This document shows positions 43,514 through 55,633 of a DNA stretch of 64,000 nt, piece after piece. Both the position numbers and the translations under genes were made by a program. Source of the DNA: Impatiens glandulifera. Lineage: Eukaryota > Streptophyta > Magnoliopsida > Ericales > Balsaminaceae. Numbering within the stretch: the stretch's first letter is position 1; each line of letters begins with the position of its first letter. The notes beneath the pieces were generated by a model. The model saw only the letters and a program-made list of their open reading frames with translations, did not search any database and was not told the DNA's origin. The stretch is from positions 26,715,616-26,779,615 of the forward strand of contig NC_061869.1 of the NCBI RefSeq assembly GCF_907164915.1. The letters run 5' to 3'.

Positions 43514-46165
43514 ATGGGTCGTGAATCTGTGCTCTTCACCCACATCGTCCAGGTCGACTTCGATGAAGTTCGAGCAAATGGATCGGCGAAAGCAAAACGG
43601 GTGTTAACCCAGATCTCCGAATCCGGTCTCGAACATTTCTTGAACGGACTGTTCGTCTTATACAAAGAGGCAGTTACCGAGTTCTTTCAATCCGCCGTTC
43701 TCACCGAAGGGACGATAACCGCAACTATAGGCGGAAAACCGTTCAACCTCACCATGGAGTCGGTTGCTGAGGTCCTTCATCTGCCAACCGAGGGGAGTGA
43801 CTTCTCGGTGTTTATAGACGAGGAAGCATTTCAAGCGGTTTGCCGGGATATTTCGGATACTGAGGTGCCAATAACGGTATCCGGTAAGAAAACATCACTC
43901 AAGCCAGAACTTAAACCGCTATGTGAAATCTTATCTAAGTCGGTTCAGGCATGGGGAGGCAACTATGATAGCCTCACCCGAATGAAGATTGATATGATCG
44001 CCGGTTTAGTCAACGACACCAAAATTAACTGGGCGAAGGTAATATTTTCCAACTTATGTGAGATGGTAGATCCGTCATCTAAACGGTCATGGGGATACGC
44101 CGTCCCACTAGGCAAACTGATGCGTCATTTCAACGCTAACACCGACCCCGTTGTTTTTCTTCCGCCTAGCAAAGTTATAAAATCCCATCAATTTCTTAAA
44201 CCGGAGGACAAGCAAGGCAAAAAGAAGGCCTCCGGTTCTACAAACGGCCGAAAGAAGAGACAGGCTAGAAAGAAAACGGCTCCGATCAAAGAAAAATCCG
44301 GAAGCAAGGCGGATAAGCAAACAACCGGATCGACTAATCCGCAGTCCGATACTCTTAACACAGAAAATTCGGCATCCAGCTCTGGCCGAACCGCTTCACA
44401 CCACACCGGAGAAAATCAAACTAGCAAAGGGAAAGAGCCGGTAGTCAAGGAACAATCGGCAAAAACTGACGATGACGAAACCGGTCCGACTAGGCAAACG
44501 AATACCTCGGACGAACACATCCGGCAAACGGGCGAGTACCTCGTCAACCGAATCATGGAAGAAATTCATGAGCAGGCTCACGCGACAACCGACGTCTACT
44601 ATCACTGGGCCCTGAACCGACAAGAAATATTCTATAACAACATGCTACCGGACCTCCCAGCTGACCGAAAATTTGAAACACTGGTTGAAATGGAAGCAGA
44701 AGTAATCAACCTAACAAAGGCTCAGAGTGTCTTGACCACTCTTCGACGAAGTAGGATGGTCGAACCGCATGCTCGGTTACTGGGGCTCACCGAACACATC
44801 CAACGTCTTCAAGGAAAGCATATCACAGGGACAACGGACTCTCAACTTGAGCTCTTGGTATTGGACATGCTAGCGGTCAATGAACGAGAACTGACCGAGG
44901 AGATGACATGGTTGGAATCTGAACCCGAACATCAGGAGGCGTCGCATTTCTCCAAATCTCCACCTGAGGATGAAGGCGGTCAAAATCCGGCCGAAGATGA
45001 GCATTTCTCTCCTCCACTGGAACAGGAAATCAACAACACCGACCTCAGGACGGGTACACCGCCCACCGATCAGCGAGTCTCTCATCAAACCGAGGATTCG
45101 GTACCAACTGTAACAGAAGATAAGGTAAAAGACCTTATCGAGGAATTCGTCAATGCCGCGATTTTGCCGTGGCAAAAGAAGATAAAGGTAACCGCGACTA
45201 AATCCATCGAGATGATTGAGTCTACAAATAAAGAGCTACAAACTGCGGTCGAACGGATCACGTCCGTTGAGGACAAATACGGCATGACCGACCTCTTGTA
45301 CAGTGATAACACTAACAGAACTAAGGCATTGGAGGCCGTCACTAAGAAGTTGGAAGCCGACCTCGCTCTTACAAGCCAAAAGGTCAGTATGACAGAACTT
45401 AATCAACTAACAACCGATCAAAGGCTGAAAAAGATTGATGGGGATCTGGCTCAATCCGGTGTCCAGGCCGGTTCTACACTTGAAAGAGTGGCAATGCTTG
45501 AAGAAAAGCATGCCAACACCGAGGCCGATCTAAAGGCGATCACCGAACAGCTGGCGGAAATGATAGCGGCAAAGCTGGCAACCGACAAAGCTCTTGAGGA
45601 GGCAAATGCGCTTGCGGCCCAGAGGATTCAAGATGCCTTGGACGAACAAACCCGACTTCAAAAGGAAACGACGGAGGCAGATGCGAACATGTCCGGACAT
45701 TTGCAGACATTAGAAAACATTGCACCTGCGGTAGCGGTTCAGCAGAATGAAGATGCAGCTCGACTAATCGGCCAATAGTCAGCATACAATGATTTCGCCG
45801 AGGCTCATCAGAAGTCCAAAGCGGTTGATTCCCCATCCGATCCGGTTACAAGAAAGAGAAATAATTCTTTCAAGAGGGCGGCAATTTCAAAATTAATAGA
45901 CAGAGTTACTGACACGGTTGTTGATCCTCAAATCAACCTGGTTTTACAAGACGATGAAGAACTTGAGGAAGAGGAGGTCGTGCCCCCGCTCAAAAGAACG
46001 CGGGTTCTTGAAGCGGTTCATATTAGATTGCTTGCTCCACCGGCTTCACTTTTCACCGGCACTTCAGGCGGTCAAGGATCTTCCTCCAGGCCTGTTCCAG
46101 CGGTGAAGGGAAAGGCAATTGATGAAATGCTGAACAAATACTTACCGCCTAGGAAGAAGAAATAG
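43514..46165 (+). pseudogene. Accessory protein C of IN (883 codons, one internal TAG)
   Basis: Residues 1-225 are the family domain: VQVDFDEVR, SGLEHFLNG, AVTEFFQSA, LPTEGSDF, KPLCEILSKSVQAWGGNYDSL, and INWAKVIFSNLCEMV with the Trp at about 173. A Lys/Arg-rich stretch at about 235-265 looks like a nuclear localisation signal. Next come a Ser/Thr/Glu-rich low-complexity linker and a second conserved region near 340-470. Residues ~540-750 are a long coiled coil (Ala/Glu/Leu/Lys). A TAG at 45776-45778 (codon 755) interrupts it, and the frame stays open to 46165, ending in PPRKKK. OUT and R keep the same C-terminal GTSGGQGxSSRP-type segment in IN and R. It is probably a nuclear or particle-associated protein; this is inference. 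Confidence 0.75.
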
Positions 46166-46229
46166 GGGCTTTCTTTACTTATATTTCCTATGTTTACTTT
46201 AGTTTAACTTTATATATCAAGTATTTTTG

Positions 46230-46493
46230 GAAACCGGCCTACATTTGCACTTTTTACATGGTTTTGAATATTTTAAATAAAATAATCAAAAGGGGAGAAA
46301 TTGGTAAGATAAAAATATAAAATTATAAAATTTTCCCACAATTTTCTCAAAATTTTTCCAAAATTTTTCAAAAAATTCTTCTAAGTCAGTTTCCAAAAAT
46401 CCGGCCAAATAAACTTTTAAAAACAACCGGCCTACATTTGCATTTTTACATGGTTTTGAATATTTTAAATAAAATAATCAAAAAGGGAGAAAT
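46230..46493 (+). promoter_or_regulatory. Duplicated polypurine tract region of IN
   Basis: A ~65-bp block including TGGTTTTGAATATTTTAAAT, AAAATAATCA and AAAAGGGGAGAAAT occurs at about 46240-46305 and again at 46430-46493, where AAAAAGGGAGAAAT abuts the LTR. OUT (55400-55445, 55590-55633) and R show the same duplication. Multiple polypurine tracts are a reported Sirevirus trait. Confidence 0.7.
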
Positions 46494-46905
46494 TGTTAGA
46501 TAAAATTAGATCGGTTAAATAGAACTTAACAAAAACAAACTTCTTGTGTAAGAACGGTTAAAGAATTCAACCGGTTAAGAAACTCAACCGGTCAAGCAAT
46601 CCAACCGACCTAAAACCTGACCGATCAGAAAGACAAGACCGGTCAGATAAGAAGGCCAAAATCGTTGGACATTCGGTCAATCTAAACTTATGGAAAAACT
46701 GGAAGTCATCCGGTTAACTCAAACAACCGACCGGTGCAGATAGATACTTTGAGTATCTGTTGAGGATGATACCAAAGGGACAGACCTTAGCATTGCCATA
46801 TTGAAACCCCGATGTTAATCTCTAACCGGATTAAACACCAAACTATTGAGTGAAGGTGCTAACCGGCCAGACCCCGGTCCCCCAGCCTCGACCTAGATCC
46901 TAACA
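46494..46905 (+). repeat. 3' LTR of IN, internally deleted (412 bp)
   Basis: Begins TGTTAGATAAAATTAG and ends CCTAACA. Compared with the 5' LTR, about 762 bp (equivalent to 35511-36272) are missing, including TATA and R. TATT occurs at both breakpoints, so a microhomology deletion is likely. Confidence 0.9.
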
Positions 46906-46910
46906 ATAAT
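46906..46910. repeat. Target site duplication of IN, right copy
   Basis: ATAAT, identical to 35197-35201. OUT coding sequence resumes at once (GTACTTCTTG). Confidence 0.9.
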
Positions 46911-49893
46911 GTACTTCTTGTTGAAAACATACATTTTAATCTTCTAAGTATAAGTCAAATGTGTGACGCCGGATATACTGTAGAATTTCATAAACATGCA
47001 TGCTTAGTTAAGAATTCTCAGGGTAACACACTACTAACCGGAAATAGGTTAGGAAATATCTACAAGGTAGACTGGAGGAATGAAATTCAACATCCTGTCT
47101 GTATGGTAGCTAGAAGTGATCAAACCTGGTTGTGGCATAAGAGATTAAATCACCTAAACTTCAAAACTATAAACTACATTCGTACTAATAGGTTAGTTGA
47201 AGGAATTCCTGATATAAGATTCAACAAAGAAAAAGTATGTTCAGCCTGTCAAATGGGAAAACAAACTAAGTCATCTTTTAAAAGTAAGGGATATACTTAG
47301 TCTAACTGATGTCTTGAACTTCTTCACATGGATTTATTTGGACCGATTAGAGTCACTAACTTAGGCGGTATGCATTACACTATGGTTGTTATTGATGATT
47401 ATTCTAGATATACATGGGTCATATTTCTAACATCTAAAAGTGACACCGCATGTAATTTGATTACCCTAATTAAATGTCTACAAAATGAGAAATCAACACG
47501 TATAAAAACCATTAGAAGTGATAGAGGAACCGAATTTTACAAACAGCACTTTAAATGCATTTCTTGAGGAATCCGACATTAGACACGAGTTGTCCAGTGC
47601 TGGAACTCCTCAACAAAATGGCCTGGCCAAGAGAAGAAACTGAACTCTCAAGGAAGCCGCAAGGTCTATGATAGCCGACTCGGGTGTTGCTAAAAAATTT
47701 TGGGCCGAAGCTATCAACACTACATGCTATACACAAAACCGATCTATGATTAACAAGCATCGCAATAGAACACCATACGAAGTATATTTTGATAGAATTC
47801 CAAACATTCGGTATTTTCGAATTTTCGGTTGTAAGTGTTACATCCACATGAATGGTAAAACCTATTTAAATGCTTTTGATGTAAAATCCGATGTTGGATA
47901 ATGCTAGGATATTCAGCAGTAAGTAAAGCATATAGAGTATACAATACTAGAACATTAACTGTAGAATAATCTCTTCATGTTGTATTTGATGAATCAGTTG
48001 AAAGTAACACCGCATCGTCCTTTGATCTACACAACAGATTGGAAAATCATAACATTCACTCTGATAGTGAAGATGAAATTCCAGTCCTTAAACGGTTTGT
48101 CCAGGACTAAACGGGTATCATTGGAACCTAGCCGGATCAGGCAGATCAAGCCGCCAAACAACAGGAAGCTGACACCTCAGTATCAACTGAGGACATCGGT
48201 CGGTCTGACATTATTGCTGAGCCTACTAATACGTCTAGCCTTGATCAAGTAACCGGTCATTTGGTAGATATCCCTAAACAACGGAATTTCAAAAGAAATA
48301 AAAATCATCCTCCTAAGCTTGTTATAGGTAGCCATTCCCTACCCATCCAAACTAGGCAAGAAATACTAGAACAATATGAAAATTCCGCTTTCATATCCCA
48401 GATTGAGCCGAAAAAGGTGATTGAAGCATTGGTGGATCCGGACTGGATTTTAGCAATGCAAGAAGAGTTAAACAAGTTTGAGAGTAATAAAGTCTGGTAT
48501 TTAGTTCCTAGACCGAAAGATCAACCGGTTATCGGAACAAGATGGGTATTCAGAAATAAACTCAATGAAGACGGTTTGGTTACGAGGAACAAAGATAGAC
48601 TAGTGGCACAAGGTTACAAACAAGAAGAAGGCGTTGATTTTGAGGAATCATTTGCTCCTATCGCTAGAATAGAAGCCATTAGAATTTTCCTAGCCTTTGT
48701 TGCTTTCAAAAATTTTAAGGTTTTTCAAATGGATGTTAAAAGTGCATTTCTAAACGGTGACTTACGCGAAGAAGTATATGTTGAACAACCACCCGGTTTT
48801 AAAAATGCTGACCTGACCGGTCATTTTTATCGACTAAACAAAGCCCTTTTCGGTCTGAAACAAGCTCCTAGAGCCTGGTATGATACATTAACAGATTTCC
48901 TGATCAGACATGACTTCACAATAGGTTCAGTAGATAAAACTCTATTCAAATACGAGAAGAAGAAAAATATCTTACTTGTTCAGATATATGTGGATGACAT
49001 AATTTTCGGCTCTACTGATTCAAAGCTGTATGAAATGATTATGATGGGAGAATTAAGTTTTTTCCTAGGTTTTCAGGTTAGACAATTGGAAGGAGGAACA
49101 TTCATCAACCAATCTAAATATGCAAAAGAATTACTAAAGAAATTTGGAATGGAGACATGTTCCTCTGCCTCCACTCCAATGAGTTCCTCAATCATGCTGG
49201 ATAAGGATGATGACGGTCAGGGAGTAGACCTGACAGTCTATCGTGGAATCATCGGCTCACTTCTTTACCTAACAGCAAGTCAACCGGATATATTATTTGC
49301 AGTAGGAGTGTGTGGAAGATTCCAGGCCAATCCTAAACAATCTCACTATACAGCCACTAAAGGAATATTGAAATATCTAAAGGGAACACCTGAAGTCGGA
49401 CTGTGGTAACTAAAGGACTCAAGTTTTAACCTAACTAGCTACTTTGATGCAGACTATGTAGGATGTAAAGTTGATAGAAAAAGTATCAGTGGAACATGCC
49501 AATTCTTAGGAGATCGACTCGTTTCATGGTATAGCAAGAAGCAAACATCAGTTGCTACGTCAACCGCAGAAGCAGAATATCTAGCAGCCGGAAGTTGCTG
49601 TGCTCAACTTCTATGGATTCAACAGCAACTAAGAGATTTTGGTGTCACCGCCGAAGAATCTCCAATTTTCTGCGACAATACAAGTGCCATAGCCATCACA
49701 TACAATCCGGTTCTACACTCAAAAACTAAGCACATTGATATAAGACACCATTTCATCCGGGAACATCCGGTTGAAGTACGTATCAACCGATCAACAAGTA
49801 GCCGACATATTCATAAAGCCTCTGCAGGAAGCTAAGTTTTCATTCTTCAGAAATATTCTTGGCCTTACCGATATAAATCAACTTATTTCTTAA
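46911..49893 (+). pseudogene. pol: pol of OUT (integrase, RT, RNase H), broken
   Basis: It resumes in the gag-pre-integrase region: SQMCDAGYTVEF, WLWHKRLNHLN (~47130) and CSACQMGKQTKSSF. Next come integrase HMDLFGPI, VIDDYSRYTWV and SDRGTEF (to ~47540), [23 protein letters not shown] and YVDDIIFGS (~49000), and RNase H STAEAEYLAA (~49570). The long open part is 48261-49409. Compared with IN, about 13 codons after the YVDD region are deleted in frame. Stops (47299, 48107, 49407) and frameshifts (around 47550-47670 and 48250) destroy the protein. The stretch 35138-35201 is its upstream part on the other side of IN. Confidence 0.9.
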
Positions 49894-50360
49894 AACCGAA
49901 ATCTTAGTTCTTTAAAAGTAAATATCGGTTCAGACAGACTAAACCATCAGTTCTTCTAAGAATGATGGAAAATTAAATTTTCATTGTACTTATTGAAAAA
50001 CCGCATTGCTTATCGGTTGCGGTAAACCGACTAGTTATTTAGTGCCTCACCAAATAACTGCATCGGAACTAATAACTGAAACCAACCGGTATGGATATAC
50101 TATGCTCTAAAATATTTGAATTTCCAACAAATATTTGAATAACTAATTGTGTTTGGACGTATCTGTTCTGAAAAGATTCCTCTTCAAAACAAAGTAGTCA
50201 TGCCTCAAAAGATGTGAAGATATGATATCTCTCACCGTCTAGGCCTATGACTCACATTCATAGGATATCAACCACCCTATATTTGGAAAGATAATTTTTA
50301 TCCAATGATTACAAGAATACAACGTGCTTTACCCACTAGTTACAATCATCAACTGCCTAA
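49894..50360. other. Noncoding region between pol and accessory A of OUT
   Basis: Homologous to 40600-41059. No ORF or RNA is recognised. Confidence 0.5.
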
Positions 50361-50370
50361 TATATATAAG
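50361..50370 (+). promoter_or_regulatory. TATA box of accessory A (OUT)
   Basis: TATATATAAG, 72 bp before the ATG at 50433, mirroring IN. Confidence 0.5.
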
Positions 50371-50432
50371 ATAGATACACATCAACAAATAATCACACAT
50401 CTAACATATCTTACACTTCCTACTCGAGCAAA

Positions 50433-51153
50433 ATGTCTCACATCTCCTTCCAAAATGTCCTTCAAATTGAGTTTGATTCCGTCCTAGGAACAAATCATTT
50501 TGAGATCTACAAAATGATCAAATCAATTGAGAACTCCGGCCTAAGAAACTTTCTGGATGACCGACATATCATTTTTCCTGATACCGTTATGGAATTCTTC
50601 CGTAACGCAAGAGTTTTTCGTGGTACCCCTTTCTTTGACACTCTTATTCAGTCCAAGGTAAGAGATACCTTTTTCGAATTCACCAAGAAAGACTTCGCTT
50701 GGTGTTATGACCTTCCAAATGAAGGTCTCACCGATCTAACTCCATCGGCTGAGCAAAAACCTGAGATGTTCCAACACTTTTCTCGTTCTCCTCTTCCTAT
50801 TGATGATCACAGGGCAAGATCCTCGTTGAGGGCTGAATATCAGCTTCTCAACGATATTGTCGGAAAATCAATCCTTGGAAATAATGTTACCAACACCTTC
50901 TGTACCAAGTCTTTTGACATCATGACCGCCATAAAAAAAAGTTCTGGTCAACTGGTCAAGGTTGCTTTTTGACAACCTAATCTGGATGATCTCCACTCGC
51001 CACACCGACTTCATTCCACAAATCAGTACTCTCCTTTTCGATATCGGTGTTCCTCTTTGTCCGGGCATAAGATTAAGCCCACTTCAAATCATGACTGGAG
51101 ACACAGCCGATTCATTCTTCCACCGCTATGAGAAAGTTTGGAAGAAGAAGTAG
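50433..51153 (+). pseudogene. Accessory A of OUT, frameshifted
   Basis: The N-domain resembles A of IN throughout: LQIEFDSVLG, LRNFLDDRHIIFPDTVMEFF, RNARVFRGTPFFDTLIQS and YDLPNEGLTDL. A run of A at 50933-50941 marks a frameshift just before the QLVKVAF stretch (the N-W motif). The frame then continues at 50962-51153 with LFDIGVPLCPG and a basic end. Otherwise open. Function unknown. Confidence 0.75.
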
Positions 51154-51625
51154 AGAGGCGGTTCTTCCTCCAGCCGCAAATGACCTATCTTTATGGACCA
51201 CCGGTCGTTTTGTTGCATGAACCGATTGTATATTTTAACTATGTCTGTCTTTTGTATGCCTTAATTGACCTCTGGTCCACATCGGTTTAATATAAATCCT
51301 ATCTACTTTGGGTATAATTAAACTCTAATTGAATGGAAACTACAAAACATTTAATTCAGTTAATTTCCAACCAGATTCTTTACCTCGGACAAAACAAAAT
51401 CACCACTTTCCAAGAAAAATTGTCTTGAAAATATAAAGATTCTTCCTACCTTAAAAGCATCAACAAGACACATCATAAATGAAAAAGTCTTACAATTAAT
51501 GCTTATGCGTTACTCTCTTTAACATACTATTTAAGAGACCTCCCATTCATTTTTCAAACACGACAACACACTTTGCCATCCTGCAAAACTTATAACTTCC
51601 ATCTCTCTAAACTCTATTCTGAACA

Positions 51626-52339
51626 ATGTCTCATCCTACACTTAGAAATTACCTATGTGTTAATTTTGATTCCGTGCTCTCATCCGATGACATCGAAACA
51701 AAGGAACTCCTCTTTGAATCACTAGTTGATACCGGCCTTCGTGGTTTCCTTGAAGAATCCGAACCAATCCTACTTCCTGAAGTGTTGGAATTTTTCGCCA
51801 ATGCTTCCTAACTCGAAGATCTTATCGTTTCCATCATAAACGATAATGTTATCATTCACATCTCAGATGAAACAATCGCTGAGATGTTCAACCTGCCCAC
51901 TAAGGGATTCTCAGATTTTACTCCTCGGACGGACGGAACTTTTGATGACTATGCTGAACTATTCTCCATGGATCGTAATCCGGTTCAAAACAACGGCCTC
52001 AAAGCCCATCTTGTCCCCCACATCCAAATACTCCACGACATTGTCACCCGATCCATTCTTTGTCAGGTTCCGAATCAAAACTACTCCAAAAAGGTATTTG
52101 ATATGATGACCTACATAATCAGTAACACTCCTATTAATTGGGCATCGGTCATCTTTGGAAACCTGAAAACAATGGTTGAAACCAAGAAGAAGCTCGGCTA
52201 CGCTTCTCAGCTGAGCCGGATCATTCTCTCAACCGCTCCTGATCTCGGACCGGGAACACCGGTGAACCCAACGAGCGTTCTCACCAAGGAATCAGTGGAA
52301 GAGAAAATTGAAAGGATGGTTCTTAGGTTCTTTCCTTAG
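51626..52339 (+). pseudogene. Accessory B of OUT, one internal stop
   Basis: Opens with MSHPTLRNYLCVNFDSV. A TAA at 51809-51811 follows FFANAS; the frame is open again to 52339 with FNLPTKGFSDF, HIQILHDIVTRSI and TPINWASVIFGNLKTMVETKK. Homology to B of IN is strong except at the C-terminus, which OUT probably shows in its older form. Function unknown. Confidence 0.75.
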
Positions 52340-52513
52340 GTTCTTAGGTTTATTTTCTTAAACGGTTCATCTATAAAACCGTTCATGTAGTTTTGGCCGA
52401 TCCGTCATCGGTCTTTATTTTATCAATCGGTTTTTAATATTACTAAGTCTTTATTTTCATAAATCGATGACCGGTCAAATTCTAAACCTATCATTAACAT
52501 CTTACCGCTCAAA

Positions 52514-52630
52514 TTTGCCGCCAATAATTTTGGAGGGAAACTTTGGCGCCCTTTCATCGATGTGACAGCTCACATCTTTTCAATGCGCCGGTTCGCATTC
52601 TAAGACGCGCCCCTATGCGGCCTATAAATA
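52514..52630 (+). promoter_or_regulatory. Promoter of accessory C (OUT): E2F-like sites plus TATA
   Basis: TTTGCCGC (52514-52521) and TTTGGCGC (52542-52549) match the E2F consensus TTTSSCGC. TATAAATA is at 52623-52630. The arrangement parallels IN, with GGAGGGAAA between the sites. Confidence 0.55.
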
Positions 52631-52731
52631 CAACTTCTCAAATCAAATTTTCATTTCACGCGATCTGCTTTCTCTCTCTTACAATCTTTCTTAAAATCTT
52701 CAAGCTCTCGATCAAACTCACCAACTTCAAC

Positions 52732-55257
52732 ATAGGTCGTGACTCCGCTCTCTTCGTCCACATCATTCAAGTTGATTTCGAAGAAATTCGAAACAACGGG
52801 TCAGAAGAAGCCCGATATGTCTTAGGGCTAATCTCTGCTTCCGGTATGGAACAGTTTCTAAACGGACCGTTCATCATCTATCAAAATGCGGTCACAGAGT
52901 TTTTCGCCAATGCGACTCTAACTGACGAAACCATCACTACGACGGTCGGTGGACAGACCGTTGAGATCACAAAGGAACTAATTGCTGAAGTCTTTAACTT
53001 ACCAACAGAAGGTATTGATGTCACCGAAGGTGGTGATGAAGATGAACGTCTGGCGGTTTGTCTTGACATGTCTTGCACCAACGAACCGATAGTGATTTTC
53101 GGCAAGAAAGGAGATCTAAAACCGGAATACAGGCCACTGTGCGACATCATCTCCAAGTCTATTCAGGCAAGGGGAGGTAATTTCGATAGTCTCACCAGTT
53201 TCAAAATTGACACGATGATCGCAATCGTCAAAGGAGAAACAATAGATTGGGCGGAGGTGATCTTTTCCAACCTTTGTGAGATGGTAGATCCCGATTCTAA
53301 CCGGTCTCGGAGGTATGCCGTCCCTCTAGGCAAATTACTACTTCACCTTAACATCCAAACCGGTCCAAGGGTTATTCTACCAAGTAGCAGGATAGTGAAA
53401 TTCAGCAACTTTATCAACAAGACAAAGAAAGTCTCGGCAAGTAAGCGGCCGACGACTCAAACAAAGAAAACTCAACAGAAGAAGAAGAAAACTCCGGGGG
53501 CAGAAGGAACCGGAAGTGAAAGAACAACATCGGTTCCTCGGGCATCCAGATCTCTAAACATTTCAGCTGATGTTCCAAACCCGAATATTTCAATGGCCAG
53601 CATCTCGAGCCGTTCCAAGGACAACTCCGATTTTCCGGTCAACACCACCACATCACCCGCTCATGAAACCGAAGAAGAACGGTCAAACATTTCTGACATG
53701 GCAAGCAACAAAGGAAAGGAGAAAACTAGTCGAGTATGCAGATGATGAGGAGGAAGGAATTCCAGAAATACATGCTGAAACTGAAACCGGTCCGGTTGGT
53801 CGACCAGAAACAACAGAAGACGCACTACAAGAGATGGGGGATGCCTTTATTCCTAAAGTTTTCAAAAACCTCACAATAAAGGCATATAAACGAAGCGACA
53901 TATTCTTTAAATGGGCATCTATGAGAGCGGGAACCGGATTTGCCGATATGTTTCCAGACTGCCCGACACACTTAAAATGGGACACATTGGTGGAATTTGA
54001 CAACTCGGCTTTTGAGCTGGCGAGGACAAGGAATGTCGCGGTTGCTCTTAAGAGAGGACCGCTTGTGGAGGTTCATGCCCTATTGATGGTGTTCAACAAA
54101 TCTATTTTTCGCATACAACAACAACCGCAAGAAAGGTCCCTTATTGATCAGATGGTGCTAGATGCTCTGCAGCAATCGGTTCTTGAAATGAAGAAATAAT
54201 GACTCGGCTGGAATCAGAGACCGGTCAGGAAGATGACGTTCCGCACCCCTCTCGGTCAGATATTAACAATGCGGATATAATGTAAAGGTCAGAACCTGAC
54301 GCCGGTCATTCGTCAAGAGAGGAGGATAATAACTCTCCCCCACCCACATCCCCGGCCAGGACGTCTTCAAGTAAGTCCTCCGAACACCAACATGCTAACA
54401 TTGAAATGGACAATCTGGTGTCCGGTCAGAATGATCCACTGCACAACAACCCTCCGGCAGAGTCGGTTGTAATTAAATTGATCAGGGAATGCTTTGACAA
54501 GTTCTTCCAAGAATCTATTACACCGTGGCAAACTATAATGAAAGAACAGACAAAATCTTCACATCAGTTGATTGAACTTGCGATTCAACGGATTGAATCT
54601 ATTAAAGAAGTAAATGCTGTAACCGACTCCTCCTTAAAAGCAGTTTCGACACAAATTGAAGAAGTCATAACGGCTAAACTGGCAGACGACGAAGAAAGAA
54701 TCAAAGAAAATGAAAGTGCAGCCCGAAAGATTCAGGAAGAAGAAGATGAAAGGATAAGGATTCTAAAGGAACGGGAACAATCGGATGCAACAATGGCCCG
54801 ACAAGTCAATGAAAAAGAACAAGCCAATCCGAACGCAACAGAACAGACTCCAACCCCGGCTGTCCATACAACGCGTAGTGAAACAAGAAAGAGAAAGACA
54901 GTTGCGAAGAAGGTGGCTCAACAACTGTTAGATGATTGTGCGGATCCAACAGGTGCACCAACGGTCAACTTGGAGAATTCGAATTCGGATGAAGATGAGG
55001 AAGATGTTCCTCCTCTGCAAAAACGGACGCGGGTTGTTCCGATCGTTGCAATGCCTCTTCGTTCCGTACCTCTGAGCTCCTTTCCTCAACAAAATCCGAC
55101 TCATCAAGCACCTCCTTCAACACGGCGTGCACCAGCAACCGGTCGCTCGGGAAATCAAGCTTCATCCTCCAGACCGGGTTATGATCCGTGCACTCCAGGA
55201 AAAGGCGTAATGATGAATTATATCTGGGAACTCGTAAATAGGGACGATCTAGAATAA
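52732..55257 (+). pseudogene. Accessory C of OUT, start lost and frameshifted
   Basis: The position of the IN start codon (ATGGGTCGTGA) reads ATAGGTCGTGA here, so the start is lost. The domain follows: IQVDFEEIR, SGMEQFLNGPF, NLPTEGID, KPEYRPLCDIISKSIQARGG and IDWAEVIFSNLCEMV. A basic stretch (KKTQQKKKKTPG) and linker lead to a frameshift near 53720, then 53720-54199, a stop at 54197-54199, and another frame from 54200 with a TAA at ~54283. The coiled coil and C-terminus run to 55257. The basic KRKKT and acidic DEDEED-type segments suggest nuclear localisation, as inference. Confidence 0.75.
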
Positions 55258-55633
55258 AGATCTAACTTCTATTTTCTTTATGTCGTTTTCGGTTTATCTT
55301 ATGCTTTTAACTTATGATATATATATAGGTATTTTTGCAAAACCGGTGATTTTACTTAAAGAATTCTCTTTAAAATCGGTCTACTTCTTACATCTTACAT
55401 GGTTTTGAATATTTTAAATAAAATAATAAAAAAGGGAGAAATTGGTAGATAAAATTTTTGATAAAATTTTTCCCAAACAGAAAACTTTTTAAACCAAAAA
55501 TTTTTCGAAATCTGTTTTCCAAAATTTTTCAAAGTCCTTTCTAAAAATATTTTTCAAAATAACAAACCTCTAAAATAATCACCGGACGCATGGTTTTGAA
55601 TATTTTAAATAAAATAATCAAAAAGGGAGAAAT

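Larger units (their letters stand above)
35202..46905 (+). mobile_element. IN: Sirevirus-like Ty1/copia element with three accessory genes
   Basis: An 11.7-kb element: 5' LTR 35202-36375, PBS 36378-36389, gag-pol 36415-40599, accessory genes A (41128), B (42315) and C (43514-46165), duplicated polypurine tracts and 3' LTR 46494-46905. It is flanked by ATAAT duplications. Domain order (integrase before RT), tRNA-iMet priming, extra ORFs after pol and repeated polypurine tracts fit Sirevirus (Pseudoviridae). By eye about 14 differences separate the first ~315 bp of the two LTRs. gag-pol is broken, so it is not autonomous. Confidence 0.9.

Noticed and set aside
41128..46165. Envelope gene
   Set aside because: No signal peptide, furin-like site or transmembrane segment is visible in A, B or C; basic and coiled-coil parts argue for an intracellular protein.
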